64,000 nucleotides of DNA from Arthrobacter terrae (GTDB lineage: Bacteria; Actinomycetota; Actinomycetes; Actinomycetales; Micrococcaceae): contig NZ_JADNYM010000011.1 of assembly GCF_015708085.1 (NCBI RefSeq), forward strand, positions 89,965-153,964, read 5' to 3'. The translations under genes were made by a program, and so were the position numbers. Position 1 is the stretch's first letter, and every line of letters starts with the position of its first letter. The notes beneath the pieces were generated by a model. The model worked only from the letters and a program-made list of their open reading frames with translations. It was not told the DNA's origin and did not search any database. Positions 36,745 to 45,448 of this stretch are shown here, piece by piece.

Positions 36745-37173
36745 ATGGCAGATAGCAACGGCGGTGCGGCCGACGTCGGCGAAATTGACTGGGAGCCGCT
36801 GGCAGCCGCAGCGCACGAGGCCATGCTGCATGCGTATGCGCCGTACTCCAGATTCCCGGTCGGCGCTGCCGCACTGACGGAGGACGGCAGAATCGTCAGC
36901 GGCACCAACGTGGAGAATGCCAGCTACGGACTGAGCCTCTGCGCCGAATGCACCATGGTGGGTAATCTGCAGATGACCGGGGGCGGCCGGCTGTCCGCGT
37001 TTTACTGCGTTAATTCCGCCGGTGCAGTCCTGATGCCGTGCGGGCGCTGCCGGCAGTTGCTGTACGAATTCGCAGCACCCGGCATGGTTCTGATGACCAC
37101 CACGGGTATCAGGGCCATGGACGATGTACTGCCCGATGCATTCGGGCCACAACACTTGGAGGAAATTTCGTGA
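36745..37173 (+). CDS. cdd: cytidine deaminase
   Basis: This 142-residue zinc enzyme deaminates cytidine and deoxycytidine to uridine and deoxyuridine. The small homotetrameric type is indicated by YAPYSRFPVGAAALTEDGRIVSGTNVENASYG, the catalytic CAECTM and the metal motif PCGRCRQLL. It starts three bases after the permease stop and overlaps deoA as GTGA, so imported pyrimidine nucleosides can be processed at once. Confidence 0.96.
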   Translation: MADSNGGAADVGEIDWEPLAAAAHEAMLHAYAPYSRFPVGAAALTEDGRIVSGTNVENASYGLSLCAECTMVGNLQMTGGGRLSAFYCVNSAGAVLMPCGRCRQLLYEFAAPGMVLMTTTGIRAMDDVLPDAFGPQHLEEIS

Positions 37174-38474
37174 CCGAGACTTTTGACGCCGTCGACATCA
37201 TCCGCACTAAACGGGACCGAGGGACGCTCAGCCGGGCGCAGATCGACTGGACCATCGATGCGTATACGCGTGGGGCCATCGCGGAGGAGCAAATGTCGGC
37301 CCTGAATATGGCGATCCTGCTCAACGGAATGAACCGGGAGGAAATCTCGGCCTGGACCGCTGCCATGATTGCGTCCGGGGAACGAATGGATTTTTCCGGT
37401 CTGCGCAGCCCGGCCGGCGCTGTCAAGGCCACCAGCGATAAGCATTCCACCGGCGGTGTCGGGGACAAGATCACCTTGCCGCTGGCGCCACTGGTTGCCG
37501 TGTTCGGCGTTGCCGTGCCGCAGCTCTCCGGCCGCGGGCTCGGCCACACCGGCGGAACATTGGACAAGCTTGAGTCGATCCCCGGCTGGCGGGCCGAGCT
37601 CAGCAACGCTGCCATGATGCGCCAACTCAGCGAGGTGGGCGCCGTCATCTGCGCCGCGGGCGCTGGTTTGGCTCCGGCGGATAAGAAGCTGTACGCCCTG
37701 CGCGACGTTACCGGCACGGTGGAGGCCATCCCGCTGATTGCCTCTTCGATCATGAGTAAAAAAATCGCTGAGGGCACTGGATCCCTGGTGCTGGATGTAA
37801 AGGTTGGCTCGGGTGCTTTCATGAAGACCGAGGCCATGGCCCGGGAGCTGGCCGAAACGATGGTTGCCCTCGGCCAGGATGCCGGTGTCCATACTGTTGC
37901 GTTATTGACCAATATGGCGACCCCGCTGGGCTTGACGGCGGGTAACGCAATCGAGGTGCAGGAGTCGGTGGAGGTACTCGCCGGCGGCGGCCCGGAAGAC
38001 GTCGTCGAACTGACCGTCCGGCTCGCGGAGGAAATGCTGGCCGGCGCAGGCGTCCACGATGCCGATCCGGCCGCAGCCCTGCGGGACGGCCGGGCCATGG
38101 ACGTCTGGAAAAAGATGATCTCCGCACAGGGCGGAAATCCCGATGCCCCGTTGCCGCAGGCCAAGGAATCCGAAGTGATCTACGCGCCGGCCGACGGGGT
38201 CCTGGTGCAATTGGATGCGCTGGCGGTCGGCGTCGCCGCGTGGCGGCTCGGAGCCGGCCGGGCGCGTAAGGAAGACGCGGTCCAAGCCGGAGCCGGGGTG
38301 CGGTTGCACGCCAAGCCCGGAGCCTTGGTGCGCGCCGGTGAGCCGCTGATGACGCTGCTCACTGATACCCCGGAGAAGTTCGAACGGGCCCGCGAGGCGT
38401 TGGCTGACGCGGTGCTGATAGCTCCCGAAGGCTCCCGCCCCGACCAGCAGCTCGTGCTGGCGCGCATCGACTAG
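37170..38474 (+). CDS. deoA: thymidine / pyrimidine-nucleoside phosphorylase
   Basis: This 434-residue enzyme splits pyrimidine nucleosides with phosphate to base and (deoxy)ribose-1-phosphate. It carries KHSTGGVGDKITLPLAP and the family signature LSGRGLGHTGGTLDKLE, then SSIMSKKIAEGTGSLVLDVKVG. GTG 37170 overlaps the cdd stop, with GGAGG at 37157-37161. It completes the cytidine-to-uracil route begun by Cdd. The gap to the DedA gene contains a new promoter. Confidence 0.96.
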   Translation: MTETFDAVDIIRTKRDRGTLSRAQIDWTIDAYTRGAIAEEQMSALNMAILLNGMNREEISAWTAAMIASGERMDFSGLRSPAGAVKATSDKHSTGGVGDKITLPLAPLVAVFGVAVPQLSGRGLGHTGGTLDKLESIPGWRAELSNAAMMRQLSEVGAVICAAGAGLAPADKKLYALRDVTGTVEAIPLIASSIMSKKIAEGTGSLVLDVKVGSGAFMKTEAMARELAETMVALGQDAGVHTVALLTNMATPLGLTAGNAIEVQESVEVLAGGGPEDVVELTVRLAEEMLAGAGVHDADPAAALRDGRAMDVWKKMISAQGGNPDAPLPQAKESEVIYAPADGVLVQLDALAVGVAAWRLGAGRARKEDAVQAGAGVRLHAKPGALVRAGEPLMTLLTDTPEKFERAREALADAVLIAPEGSRPDQQLVLARID

Positions 38475-38542
38475 AGCAGGAGCAAAAGACTCATACTCCA
38501 GACGGAGGAGAACAGCGTAATGTAGCCCTAAAGACTGATGGT

Positions 38543-38572
38543 TTGCGTGAGCCTGGCGTGGGAAACTATAAG
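38543..38572 (+). promoter_or_regulatory. promoter of the dedA-add-mazG set
   Basis: TTGCGT (38543-38548) and TATAAG (38567-38572) are spaced by 18 bases. Transcription would begin near 38579, about 25 bases before the GTG start of the DedA gene. Confidence 0.6.
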
Positions 38573-38603
38573 TGGCCCCACCCCCGGAGAGGAATCGTCC
38601 CCA

Positions 38604-39518
38604 GTGGACCTGCTGAATGCCTTACCCCACCTGTTGGGCGAGCTAAACCGTTTGATTGAGCACTCGGCAAACCAGTGGTGGATTGTGCCGTTGGTCATGC
38701 TCTTCTGCCTGATCGATGGATTCTTTCTGTTCCTCCCCAGCGAAACAGCCATTGTGGCCCTCGCTGCGATCTCCTCCAAGCTGGGGGAGCCAAACATCTG
38801 GCTGCTGCTGGTCGGCGGTGCCATCGGTGCCATTCTGGGCGACAATATCGCTTATTTCCTGGGGCGCAAGCTCGGTGTTAGCCGTTTCCGTTGGATGCGC
38901 CGGCCGCGGACGGCGAGGGCCTTTGAATGGGCGCGCAAGGAGCTGGACAAGCGCGGTGCCGTCCTGATATTTACCGCCCGGTATATTCCGGTGGGTCGGA
39001 TAGCCGTCAACTTCACCGCCGGCGCAACGCGTTTCCCATGGAAGAATTTCTTCTGGCTGGATTTCGCCGCGGCTCTGACCTGGTCCGGGTATTCGGTGGG
39101 TATCGGTACTTTTGCGGGACGATGGGTCCACCACAACCCGCTGCTTGGCGTGGGCGTCGCAATCGTGTTTGCCATCATCATGGGCTTCATCGTCGACCAC
39201 GCGATGAAGTTCTTTCTCCGGTGGGTCGGCAGGCGGGCGGCATCAAAGACCCCAGTGGCAGAACACGTTGCGGCAGGTCCGGACACGGCAGGTCAGGACA
39301 CGGCAGGGCAGGACACGGCAGGGCAGGACACGGCAGGCCAGGGTGCGGCAGGTCCGGACGCGGCTGGCCAGGGCGCGGCCGGTCAGGCGTCGGTAGACCA
39401 GCCAACGGCGGATCGGTCGACCACGGCCGGTGGCCTGCCGCCGTCGGCTGAGCGTATGCCTGCCGGCGACGGGCGGGCTGACAGCGCCAGAGTTGAGGGC
39501 GTTAGAGTTGAACGGTGA
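38604..39518 (+). CDS. DedA family membrane protein with repeat-bearing C-terminal tail
   Basis: This 304-residue protein contains the DedA/VTT core: FLPSETAIVALAAIS, IGAILGDNIAYFLGRKLG and the re-entrant region VLIFTARYIPVGRIAVNFTAGATRFPWKNFFWLDFAAALTW with its conserved Arg. DedA proteins are linked to lipid carrier transport (undecaprenyl phosphate). GTG 38604 has AGAGGAA about 9 bases upstream; an ATG at 38538 precedes the promoter -10 and is unlikely. The last 100 residues are hydrophilic and include eight 5-residue AGQDT-like repeats. The stop overlaps the adenosine deaminase start as GTGA. Confidence 0.88.
   Translation: MDLLNALPHLLGELNRLIEHSANQWWIVPLVMLFCLIDGFFLFLPSETAIVALAAISSKLGEPNIWLLLVGGAIGAILGDNIAYFLGRKLGVSRFRWMRRPRTARAFEWARKELDKRGAVLIFTARYIPVGRIAVNFTAGATRFPWKNFFWLDFAAALTWSGYSVGIGTFAGRWVHHNPLLGVGVAIVFAIIMGFIVDHAMKFFLRWVGRRAASKTPVAEHVAAGPDTAGQDTAGQDTAGQDTAGQGAAGPDAAGQGAAGQASVDQPTADRSTTAGGLPPSAERMPAGDGRADSARVEGVRVER
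39273..39392 (+). repeat. 15-base in-frame tandem repeat in the DedA tail
   Basis: Eight 15-base units encode AGPDT, AGQDT (three times), AGQGA, AGPDA, AGQGA and AGQAS. Units 2 to 4 are nearly identical at the DNA level, pointing to recent slippage. The repeat keeps the reading frame and adds a flexible acidic tail. Confidence 0.85.
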
Positions 39519-40708
39519 CTGAATCCGCGCAAGACGCCATGACCGCATCCGTAAAGACTTTGGACCTGCAGAGCCTGCCAAAGGTTTCCCTGCACGATCA
39601 TCTGGACGGGGGTCTCCGCCCCGCCACGATCATCGAACTGGCAGCCGCGGCCGGGCACAAGCTGCCCTCGACGGACCCGGTGGCCCTGGCCGAATGGTTC
39701 CGTGAATCGGCTGATTCCGGCTCGCTGGTCCGATACCTGGAAACCTTCGACCACACCATCGCGGTAATGCAGACGCGGGACGGCCTGATTCGGGTGGCCC
39801 GGGAGTTCGTCGAAGATCTGGCGGACGACGGCGTCGTATACGGGGAAGTGCGCTGGGCACCCGAGCAGCACCTGACGGCCGGCCTGACTCTGGATGAAAC
39901 GGTTGAAGCCGTGCAGGAAGGCCTGGAAGCAGGGGTTGCCTCCGTGGAGGAATCAGGCCGGCATATTCAGGTGGGGCAGCTGATCACGGCCATGCGCCAT
40001 GCGGACCGCGGCCAGGAAATCGCCGAGCTCGCCGTGCGGCACCGAAACTCCGGCGCCGTCGGCTTTGACATCGCCGGAGCAGAAGAAGGCTTCCTGCCAT
40101 CCCGGTTCAAGGATGCTTTCACGTACCTGGCCGAACACAATTTTCCTGCGACTGTGCATGCCGGTGAAGCAGCCGGGCTGGAGAGCATTCAGGACGCGCT
40201 GGTTCATGGACGCGCTCAGCGGCTCGGCCACGGCGTGCGGATCGCGGAGGACATTTCGGTGGAGTACATCGCGGCGGAGGATGCCGACGAGGCAGCGGTC
40301 GGCTCCTCGGGTCTCGACGAAGATGGCCTGAGTGCAGAAGACACCGTGGGCGTCGTTACGATGGGGGAATTGGCTTCCTGGGTGCGGGACCGCGGCATAG
40401 CGCTGGAAATCTGCCCATCGTCAAACCTGCAGACCGGGGCGATCGCCGGATTCGGCGGCGGTATCACCGACCATCCGCTGGACCTGCTGTACCAGACCGG
40501 ATTCCGTGTGACGATCAATACGGATAATCGTTTGATGAGCGGCGTTACCCTCACCGATGAGTTCGAATTGCTGGTGGAGGTATTTGACTACGATCTGGAT
40601 GATCTGCTGGCCCTTTCTTTGAACGCCGCCGAAGCTGCCTTCCTGCCGCTGGAGGACCGCGAGGCGCTGGCGGATCACTTGATTGAGGCCTACAGCGGCG
40701 CGCGCTGA
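39515..40708 (+). CDS. add: adenosine deaminase
   Basis: This 397-residue metal-dependent deaminase converts adenosine to inosine. Motifs are SLHDHLDGGLRP (His27 and His29 as metal ligands), VGFDIAGAE, TVHAGEAAGLESI, RLGHGVRI and INTDNRLMSG. Between RLGHGVRI and LEICPSSNLQTG there is an acidic insertion of about 30 residues (AEDADEAAVGSSGLDEDG). TAGAGT (39503-39508) ends 6 bases before GTG 39515, so it may have its own leaderless transcript besides coupling to dedA. It adds purine salvage to the nucleoside block. Confidence 0.94.
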   Translation: MTESAQDAMTASVKTLDLQSLPKVSLHDHLDGGLRPATIIELAAAAGHKLPSTDPVALAEWFRESADSGSLVRYLETFDHTIAVMQTRDGLIRVAREFVEDLADDGVVYGEVRWAPEQHLTAGLTLDETVEAVQEGLEAGVASVEESGRHIQVGQLITAMRHADRGQEIAELAVRHRNSGAVGFDIAGAEEGFLPSRFKDAFTYLAEHNFPATVHAGEAAGLESIQDALVHGRAQRLGHGVRIAEDISVEYIAAEDADEAAVGSSGLDEDGLSAEDTVGVVTMGELASWVRDRGIALEICPSSNLQTGAIAGFGGGITDHPLDLLYQTGFRVTINTDNRLMSGVTLTDEFELLVEVFDYDLDDLLALSLNAAEAAFLPLEDREALADHLIEAYSGAR

Positions 40709-41535
40709 TGCATACTGGCCCGCCGGGCACCGGAATGCCCGCTGTGCCTGATCCCGCTGTGCCTGATCCCACTGTGCCTGATCCCACTGTGCCTGATTCT
40801 GCTGTGCAGCTGCTGCGGCTGATTGAGGTCATTGCCCAGTTGCGTCAGTGCTGCCCGTGGATGGGGGCGCTGACGCATGAGTCGCTGGTGCAATATTTGA
40901 TCGAGGAGTCGTACGAACTTGTCGAAGCCATTGAGACGGGATCCCGCGATGAGATCAGGGGAGAACTCGGCGACCTTCTCCTGCAGGTGGTTTTGCACGC
41001 CCGCTTGGCGCAGGAAACCGGAGCCTTCGACATCGCCGACGTGGCACGGGCGCTGACGGCGAAAATGATTCGACGCAGCCCACATGTGTTCGATCCGGAC
41101 GGAAGCTTGCGGGACGGCCTTCCAGCTGACCCTGCGGCTCCCCACAAGCCGGCAGCTTCCGATAATCCGGCAGCTCCCAACAACCTGGCGGAGATTGAGG
41201 CCACTTGGCGGAGCGTCAAGAACACGGAGCGGTCACATGCCGGAGCCAGTTCTCCCTTTCACGGCATTCCTGCCGCTCTCCCGGCGCTTGCCCTGGCCCA
41301 AAAATCACTGGACCGTGTCCTCCCTCCTACAGCTGTCCTCCCGGATATGGCAGTCCACCGCGGCGGGCCTGAAGCCGCGCCGCCGCGGACGGAAGAGGAG
41401 CTCGGTGAGCTGCTGTTCGCCGTCGTGCGCACTGCCCGCAGCAACGGGTGGGACGCCGAACGTGCCCTGCGAACCGCCGTCCGGCGCTTTCAACAGGACG
41501 TCAGCGTCGAAACTGGCGCGGCAGCCGCAAAATGA
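40708..41535 (+). CDS. mazG: MazG-like nucleoside triphosphate pyrophosphohydrolase
   Basis: This 275-residue protein has a MazG core: LRQCCPWMGALTHESLVQYLIEESYELVEAIE, with the metal-binding EExxE and ELGDLLLQVV helices, then a second helical region ELGELLFAVVRTARSNGWDAERALRTAVRRF. The usual CPWD is CPWM here, losing one acidic residue. MazG hydrolyses NTPs to NMP and pyrophosphate. The first 30 residues are a repetitive VPDPT segment, and another Pro/Ala-rich linker lies at about residues 135-155. The ATG shares one base with the add stop. Confidence 0.88.
   Translation: MHTGPPGTGMPAVPDPAVPDPTVPDPTVPDSAVQLLRLIEVIAQLRQCCPWMGALTHESLVQYLIEESYELVEAIETGSRDEIRGELGDLLLQVVLHARLAQETGAFDIADVARALTAKMIRRSPHVFDPDGSLRDGLPADPAAPHKPAASDNPAAPNNLAEIEATWRSVKNTERSHAGASSPFHGIPAALPALALAQKSLDRVLPPTAVLPDMAVHRGGPEAAPPRTEEELGELLFAVVRTARSNGWDAERALRTAVRRFQQDVSVETGAAAAK
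40744..40803 (+). repeat. 15-base in-frame tandem repeat at the mazG 5' end
   Basis: Four units of GTGCCTGATCCCACT type encode VPDPA, VPDPT, VPDPT and VPDSA ahead of the MazG domain. Units 2 and 3 are identical. The repeat extends the N-terminus beyond the family core. Confidence 0.85.
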
Positions 41536-41577
41536 CGTGCGCGCCGCGGCCAATTCAGCGGCAGCGCACGTCATTTA
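41532..41577 (+). terminator. terminator hairpin overlapping the mazG stop
   Basis: ATGACGTGCGC (41532-41542) and GCGCACGTCAT (41564-41574) are perfectly complementary, and inner GCCGC/GCGGC extends the stem. TTTA follows. The left arm includes the TGA stop of mazG, so this ends the add-mazG unit. Confidence 0.75.
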
Positions 41578-41699
41578 CAGGACCAGGGCGCATAGATCCC
41601 GGCTCCCGGCCGGCTGCGGTGTTTAGGCGCTAGGCTAGGTGGGACAGCGAGGTCGACATTCATCCGCCAGCCGCCCCGACGCAAGGCAGCACATCCTAG

Positions 41700-42992
<1,293 letters not shown>

Positions 42993-43000
42993 ACGTCGGT

Positions 43001-43050
43001 GACTGGCTAAGGTTAACGTCAGGCCTTAGCCGGTCGGGCCGCGGCCCGAC
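43001..43050 (+). terminator. two hairpins after enolase
   Basis: GACTGGCTAAGG (43001-43012) pairs with CCTTAGCCGGTC (43024-43035) at 11 of 12 positions. A second palindrome GTCGGGCC-GC-GGCCCGAC (43033-43050) overlaps its end, so the two stems may be alternatives. No T-run follows; partial termination is plausible. Confidence 0.6.
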
Positions 43051-43073
43051 CGCAAAACAGATTCAGGAGAGCC

Positions 43074-43718
43074 ATGAGTACCCGTCGTCCCAAAGTGCCG
43101 CGCGCAGCAAACGCCGGTGCCGATAGGGCAGCGGAGCCCGATACGGGCGCTCCGGGTCCGCATTATCGACCCGCCGGGAGTCCTGCCGGGAGTCCTGCCA
43201 GCAGCAATTCGGCAGTGGGCGGCCCAGCCGGGAAACCGAAGGTTCGAACCGGCCAGCGACCAGCAGCGGCAGCGAAAGTGGTTTACCGGCATTCCCCGGA
43301 AGCGCCCACAAAGGGCCCTAAACCCGTACCGGCCCGGGCATTTTCCGGCCGCCTGCTGGCCCTGGCCGTCGTCCTGCTGACTATCACGGTTTTACTGGCA
43401 CCTTCCATTCACACCTACCTGCAGCAGCGGGCGCAGATTTCCGCGCTGGAGCAGGACATTTCGGGGAAGCAGCAGCAGCAGACTGACCTGAAGAATGAGG
43501 CAGCCAGGTGGAGTGATCCGGCTTATATTAAGCAGCAGGCCCGGGACCGGGTCAACATGCTGATGCCCGGGGAAACGGGCTATTGGGTCTATGGCGCGGA
43601 TGGTTCCGGCCCCACCTCTGCGGAGACGGGCAGCTCACCTGCACCGTCCGGGGCCGGGGAAACTCTGCCGTGGGTCGATGGACTCATCAAATCGATCAAG
43701 CGGTCCGCGGCTGAATAA
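43074..43718 (+). CDS. ftsB: FtsB/DivIC-like septum formation initiator protein
   Basis: This 214-residue bitopic protein has about 90 hydrophilic residues rich in Pro, Ala and basic residues, one membrane helix (LLALAVVLLTITVLLAPSI), then a coiled coil (QRAQISALEQDISGKQQQQTDLKNEAARW) and the DivIC-type segment DPAYIKQQARDRVNMLMPGETGYWV. It would act outside the membrane in the FtsQ-FtsB-FtsL divisome subcomplex. The place between eno and DUF501 is a common actinobacterial arrangement. Confidence 0.9.
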   Translation: MSTRRPKVPRAANAGADRAAEPDTGAPGPHYRPAGSPAGSPASSNSAVGGPAGKPKVRTGQRPAAAAKVVYRHSPEAPTKGPKPVPARAFSGRLLALAVVLLTITVLLAPSIHTYLQQRAQISALEQDISGKQQQQTDLKNEAARWSDPAYIKQQARDRVNMLMPGETGYWVYGADGSGPTSAETGSSPAPSGAGETLPWVDGLIKSIKRSAAE

Positions 43719-43787
43719 TGCGCCGCAGCGCCCCGGGCGGAATTTTTTCGCTTTTTTATCTGTCTTCTAGCCACAGGAAGGACGTCG

Positions 43788-44417
43788 GTGACCACGCCAG
43801 CCTCCGCAGCCAAAGCATCCGGTCGGGCAGCTACAGCTGCGGACCTGGACACCCTCAGCCGCCAGCTCAACCGCCCCGTCCGTGACGTCGTCGAAATTCC
43901 GGCCCGGTGCGTGTGCGGGAATCCACTGGTGGCCGCCACGGCGCCCCGGCTAAGTAACGGAATTCCCTTTCCGACAACGTTCTACCTGACTCATCCGGTG
44001 ATCACCGCAGCCGTGTCACGGCTGGAGGCTGCCGGGCTGATGAACACAATGACAGAACGGTTGTCGGCGGATCCCGATTTGGCCGCCGCATACTTGGCCG
44101 CACATCGGGCCTACCTGAGCGCACGGGCAGGGATCGGCGAGCGGGCCGGCACCGGACCCGTCCCGGAGATCGACGGGATTTCCGCCGGTGGCATGCCAAC
44201 CCGGGTGAAATGCCTGCATGTGCTGGTCGGACATGCGCTCGCCGCGGGGCCCGGTGTGAACCCGCTGGGGGACGAGGCAATCGAAGATATTGCGCAGTGG
44301 TGGACCCCGGAGCGCTGCTACTGCGTCGGAGCCTGGGATCCAGAGAGCCCGGTTCCTTCCCGGGACCTCAGCAGGCACGTTAGGCAACAGCCCAGCAAGC
44401 CTCTGCCTCGATCCTGA
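43788..44417 (+). CDS. DUF501 domain-containing protein
   Basis: This 209-residue protein has the DUF501 pattern of conserved cysteines and histidines: IPARCVCGNPLVAATAPRL, PFPTTFYLTHP, RVKCLHVLVGHALA and RCYCVGAWDPE. The function of the family is unknown; the spacing of Cys and His would suit a metal site. GTG 43788 is preceded by AGGAAGG. It belongs to the eno-ftsB-DUF501-ppx order seen in actinobacteria. Confidence 0.9.
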   Translation: MTTPASAAKASGRAATAADLDTLSRQLNRPVRDVVEIPARCVCGNPLVAATAPRLSNGIPFPTTFYLTHPVITAAVSRLEAAGLMNTMTERLSADPDLAAAYLAAHRAYLSARAGIGERAGTGPVPEIDGISAGGMPTRVKCLHVLVGHALAAGPGVNPLGDEAIEDIAQWWTPERCYCVGAWDPESPVPSRDLSRHVRQQPSKPLPRS

Positions 44418-44446
44418 CCCATGAACCCGCCGCGAAAGGCCCTCCC

Positions 44447-45388
44447 ATGCGCGTAGCTGCCATCGATTGTGGAACCAATTCAATCCGTTTGCTGATTGCC
44501 GACGTTGCCGGCGGCGTTTTGACCGATGTGCACCGCGAAATGCGGGTGGTGCGGCTGGGGCAGGGAGTGGACGCGACCGGCAGGTTGTCTGCCCAGGCGC
44601 TGGCGCGCACCTTCAGCGCGACCGAGGATTATGCCGCGCTCATCCGTTCCCATGCTGCAGCGCGGGTGCGGTTCGTCGCCACCTCGGCGACCCGTGATGC
44701 GCAGAACCGACAGACGTTCATTGACGGCGTCCGGGACCGCCTTGGCGTGGAGCCGGAGGTGGTCAGCGGGGATGAGGAGGCGGCGCTGTCCTTCGCCGGA
44801 GCTGCCAGCGTGCTGCCCGGTCCGGGCGCGCCGCTTGTCCTGGTTGTGGACCTTGGTGGCGGCAGCACCGAATTTGTTGCCGGTAATCGTGACGGAGTGC
44901 AGGCCGCCATCAGTACCAATATGGGATGCGTGCGTTTCACCGAGCGGTTCCTGCGCAGCGACCCGCCCGGCGCGGCGGAAATTGCTCAGGCGCAGGCGGC
45001 CGTTGAAGACCAGCTCAGCAACGTGCTGGACGCCGTACCGCTGGCGGGGGTGGATAGCCTGCTTGGCGTTGCCGGCTCGGTGACCACCATTACGGCGCAG
45101 GCCCTACGCCTGCCGGCCTATGACCCCGGACGGATCCACGGGGCCGTTCTGCCCGCCGACACTGTGATGCAGGCGTGCACGGAATTGCTTGAGATGACAC
45201 GCGGGCAGCGCAAAGCCCTGCCGTTTATGCACCCCGGCCGGGTGGACGTGATTGGCGCGGGGGCGCTCATTTGGCGGACGGTGATCGCCCGGCTGGGCGT
45301 TCTGACCGACGGCAGGGTCAACTCGGTAACCGTGAGCGAACACGATATTCTGGATGGCATCGCGTTGGGGATCTCCCAGCAGGACTAA
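44447..45388 (+). CDS. ppx: Ppx/GppA family exopolyphosphatase
   Basis: This 313-residue enzyme has the ASKHA-fold motifs RVAAIDCGTNSIRLLIAD and LVVDLGGGSTEFVAG, with SATRDAQNRQTFIDGV between them. It is of the short single-module type and should remove phosphate from polyphosphate or pppGpp. The ATG 44447 lies 29 bases after DUF501 and probably shares its transcript. Which of the two substrates is preferred cannot be told. Confidence 0.93.
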   Translation: MRVAAIDCGTNSIRLLIADVAGGVLTDVHREMRVVRLGQGVDATGRLSAQALARTFSATEDYAALIRSHAAARVRFVATSATRDAQNRQTFIDGVRDRLGVEPEVVSGDEEAALSFAGAASVLPGPGAPLVLVVDLGGGSTEFVAGNRDGVQAAISTNMGCVRFTERFLRSDPPGAAEIAQAQAAVEDQLSNVLDAVPLAGVDSLLGVAGSVTTITAQALRLPAYDPGRIHGAVLPADTVMQACTELLEMTRGQRKALPFMHPGRVDVIGAGALIWRTVIARLGVLTDGRVNSVTVSEHDILDGIALGISQQD

Positions 45389-45448
45389 AAGGGTATCCGG
45401 CACTGACGCCCGGGAATCATTGCCACCGAAGCAGACGACGGGAATTGG

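Noticed and set aside
38538..38603. Earlier ATG start for the DedA protein
   Set aside because: It lies upstream of the likely -10 element TATAAG and lacks a ribosome site; GTG 38604 has one.
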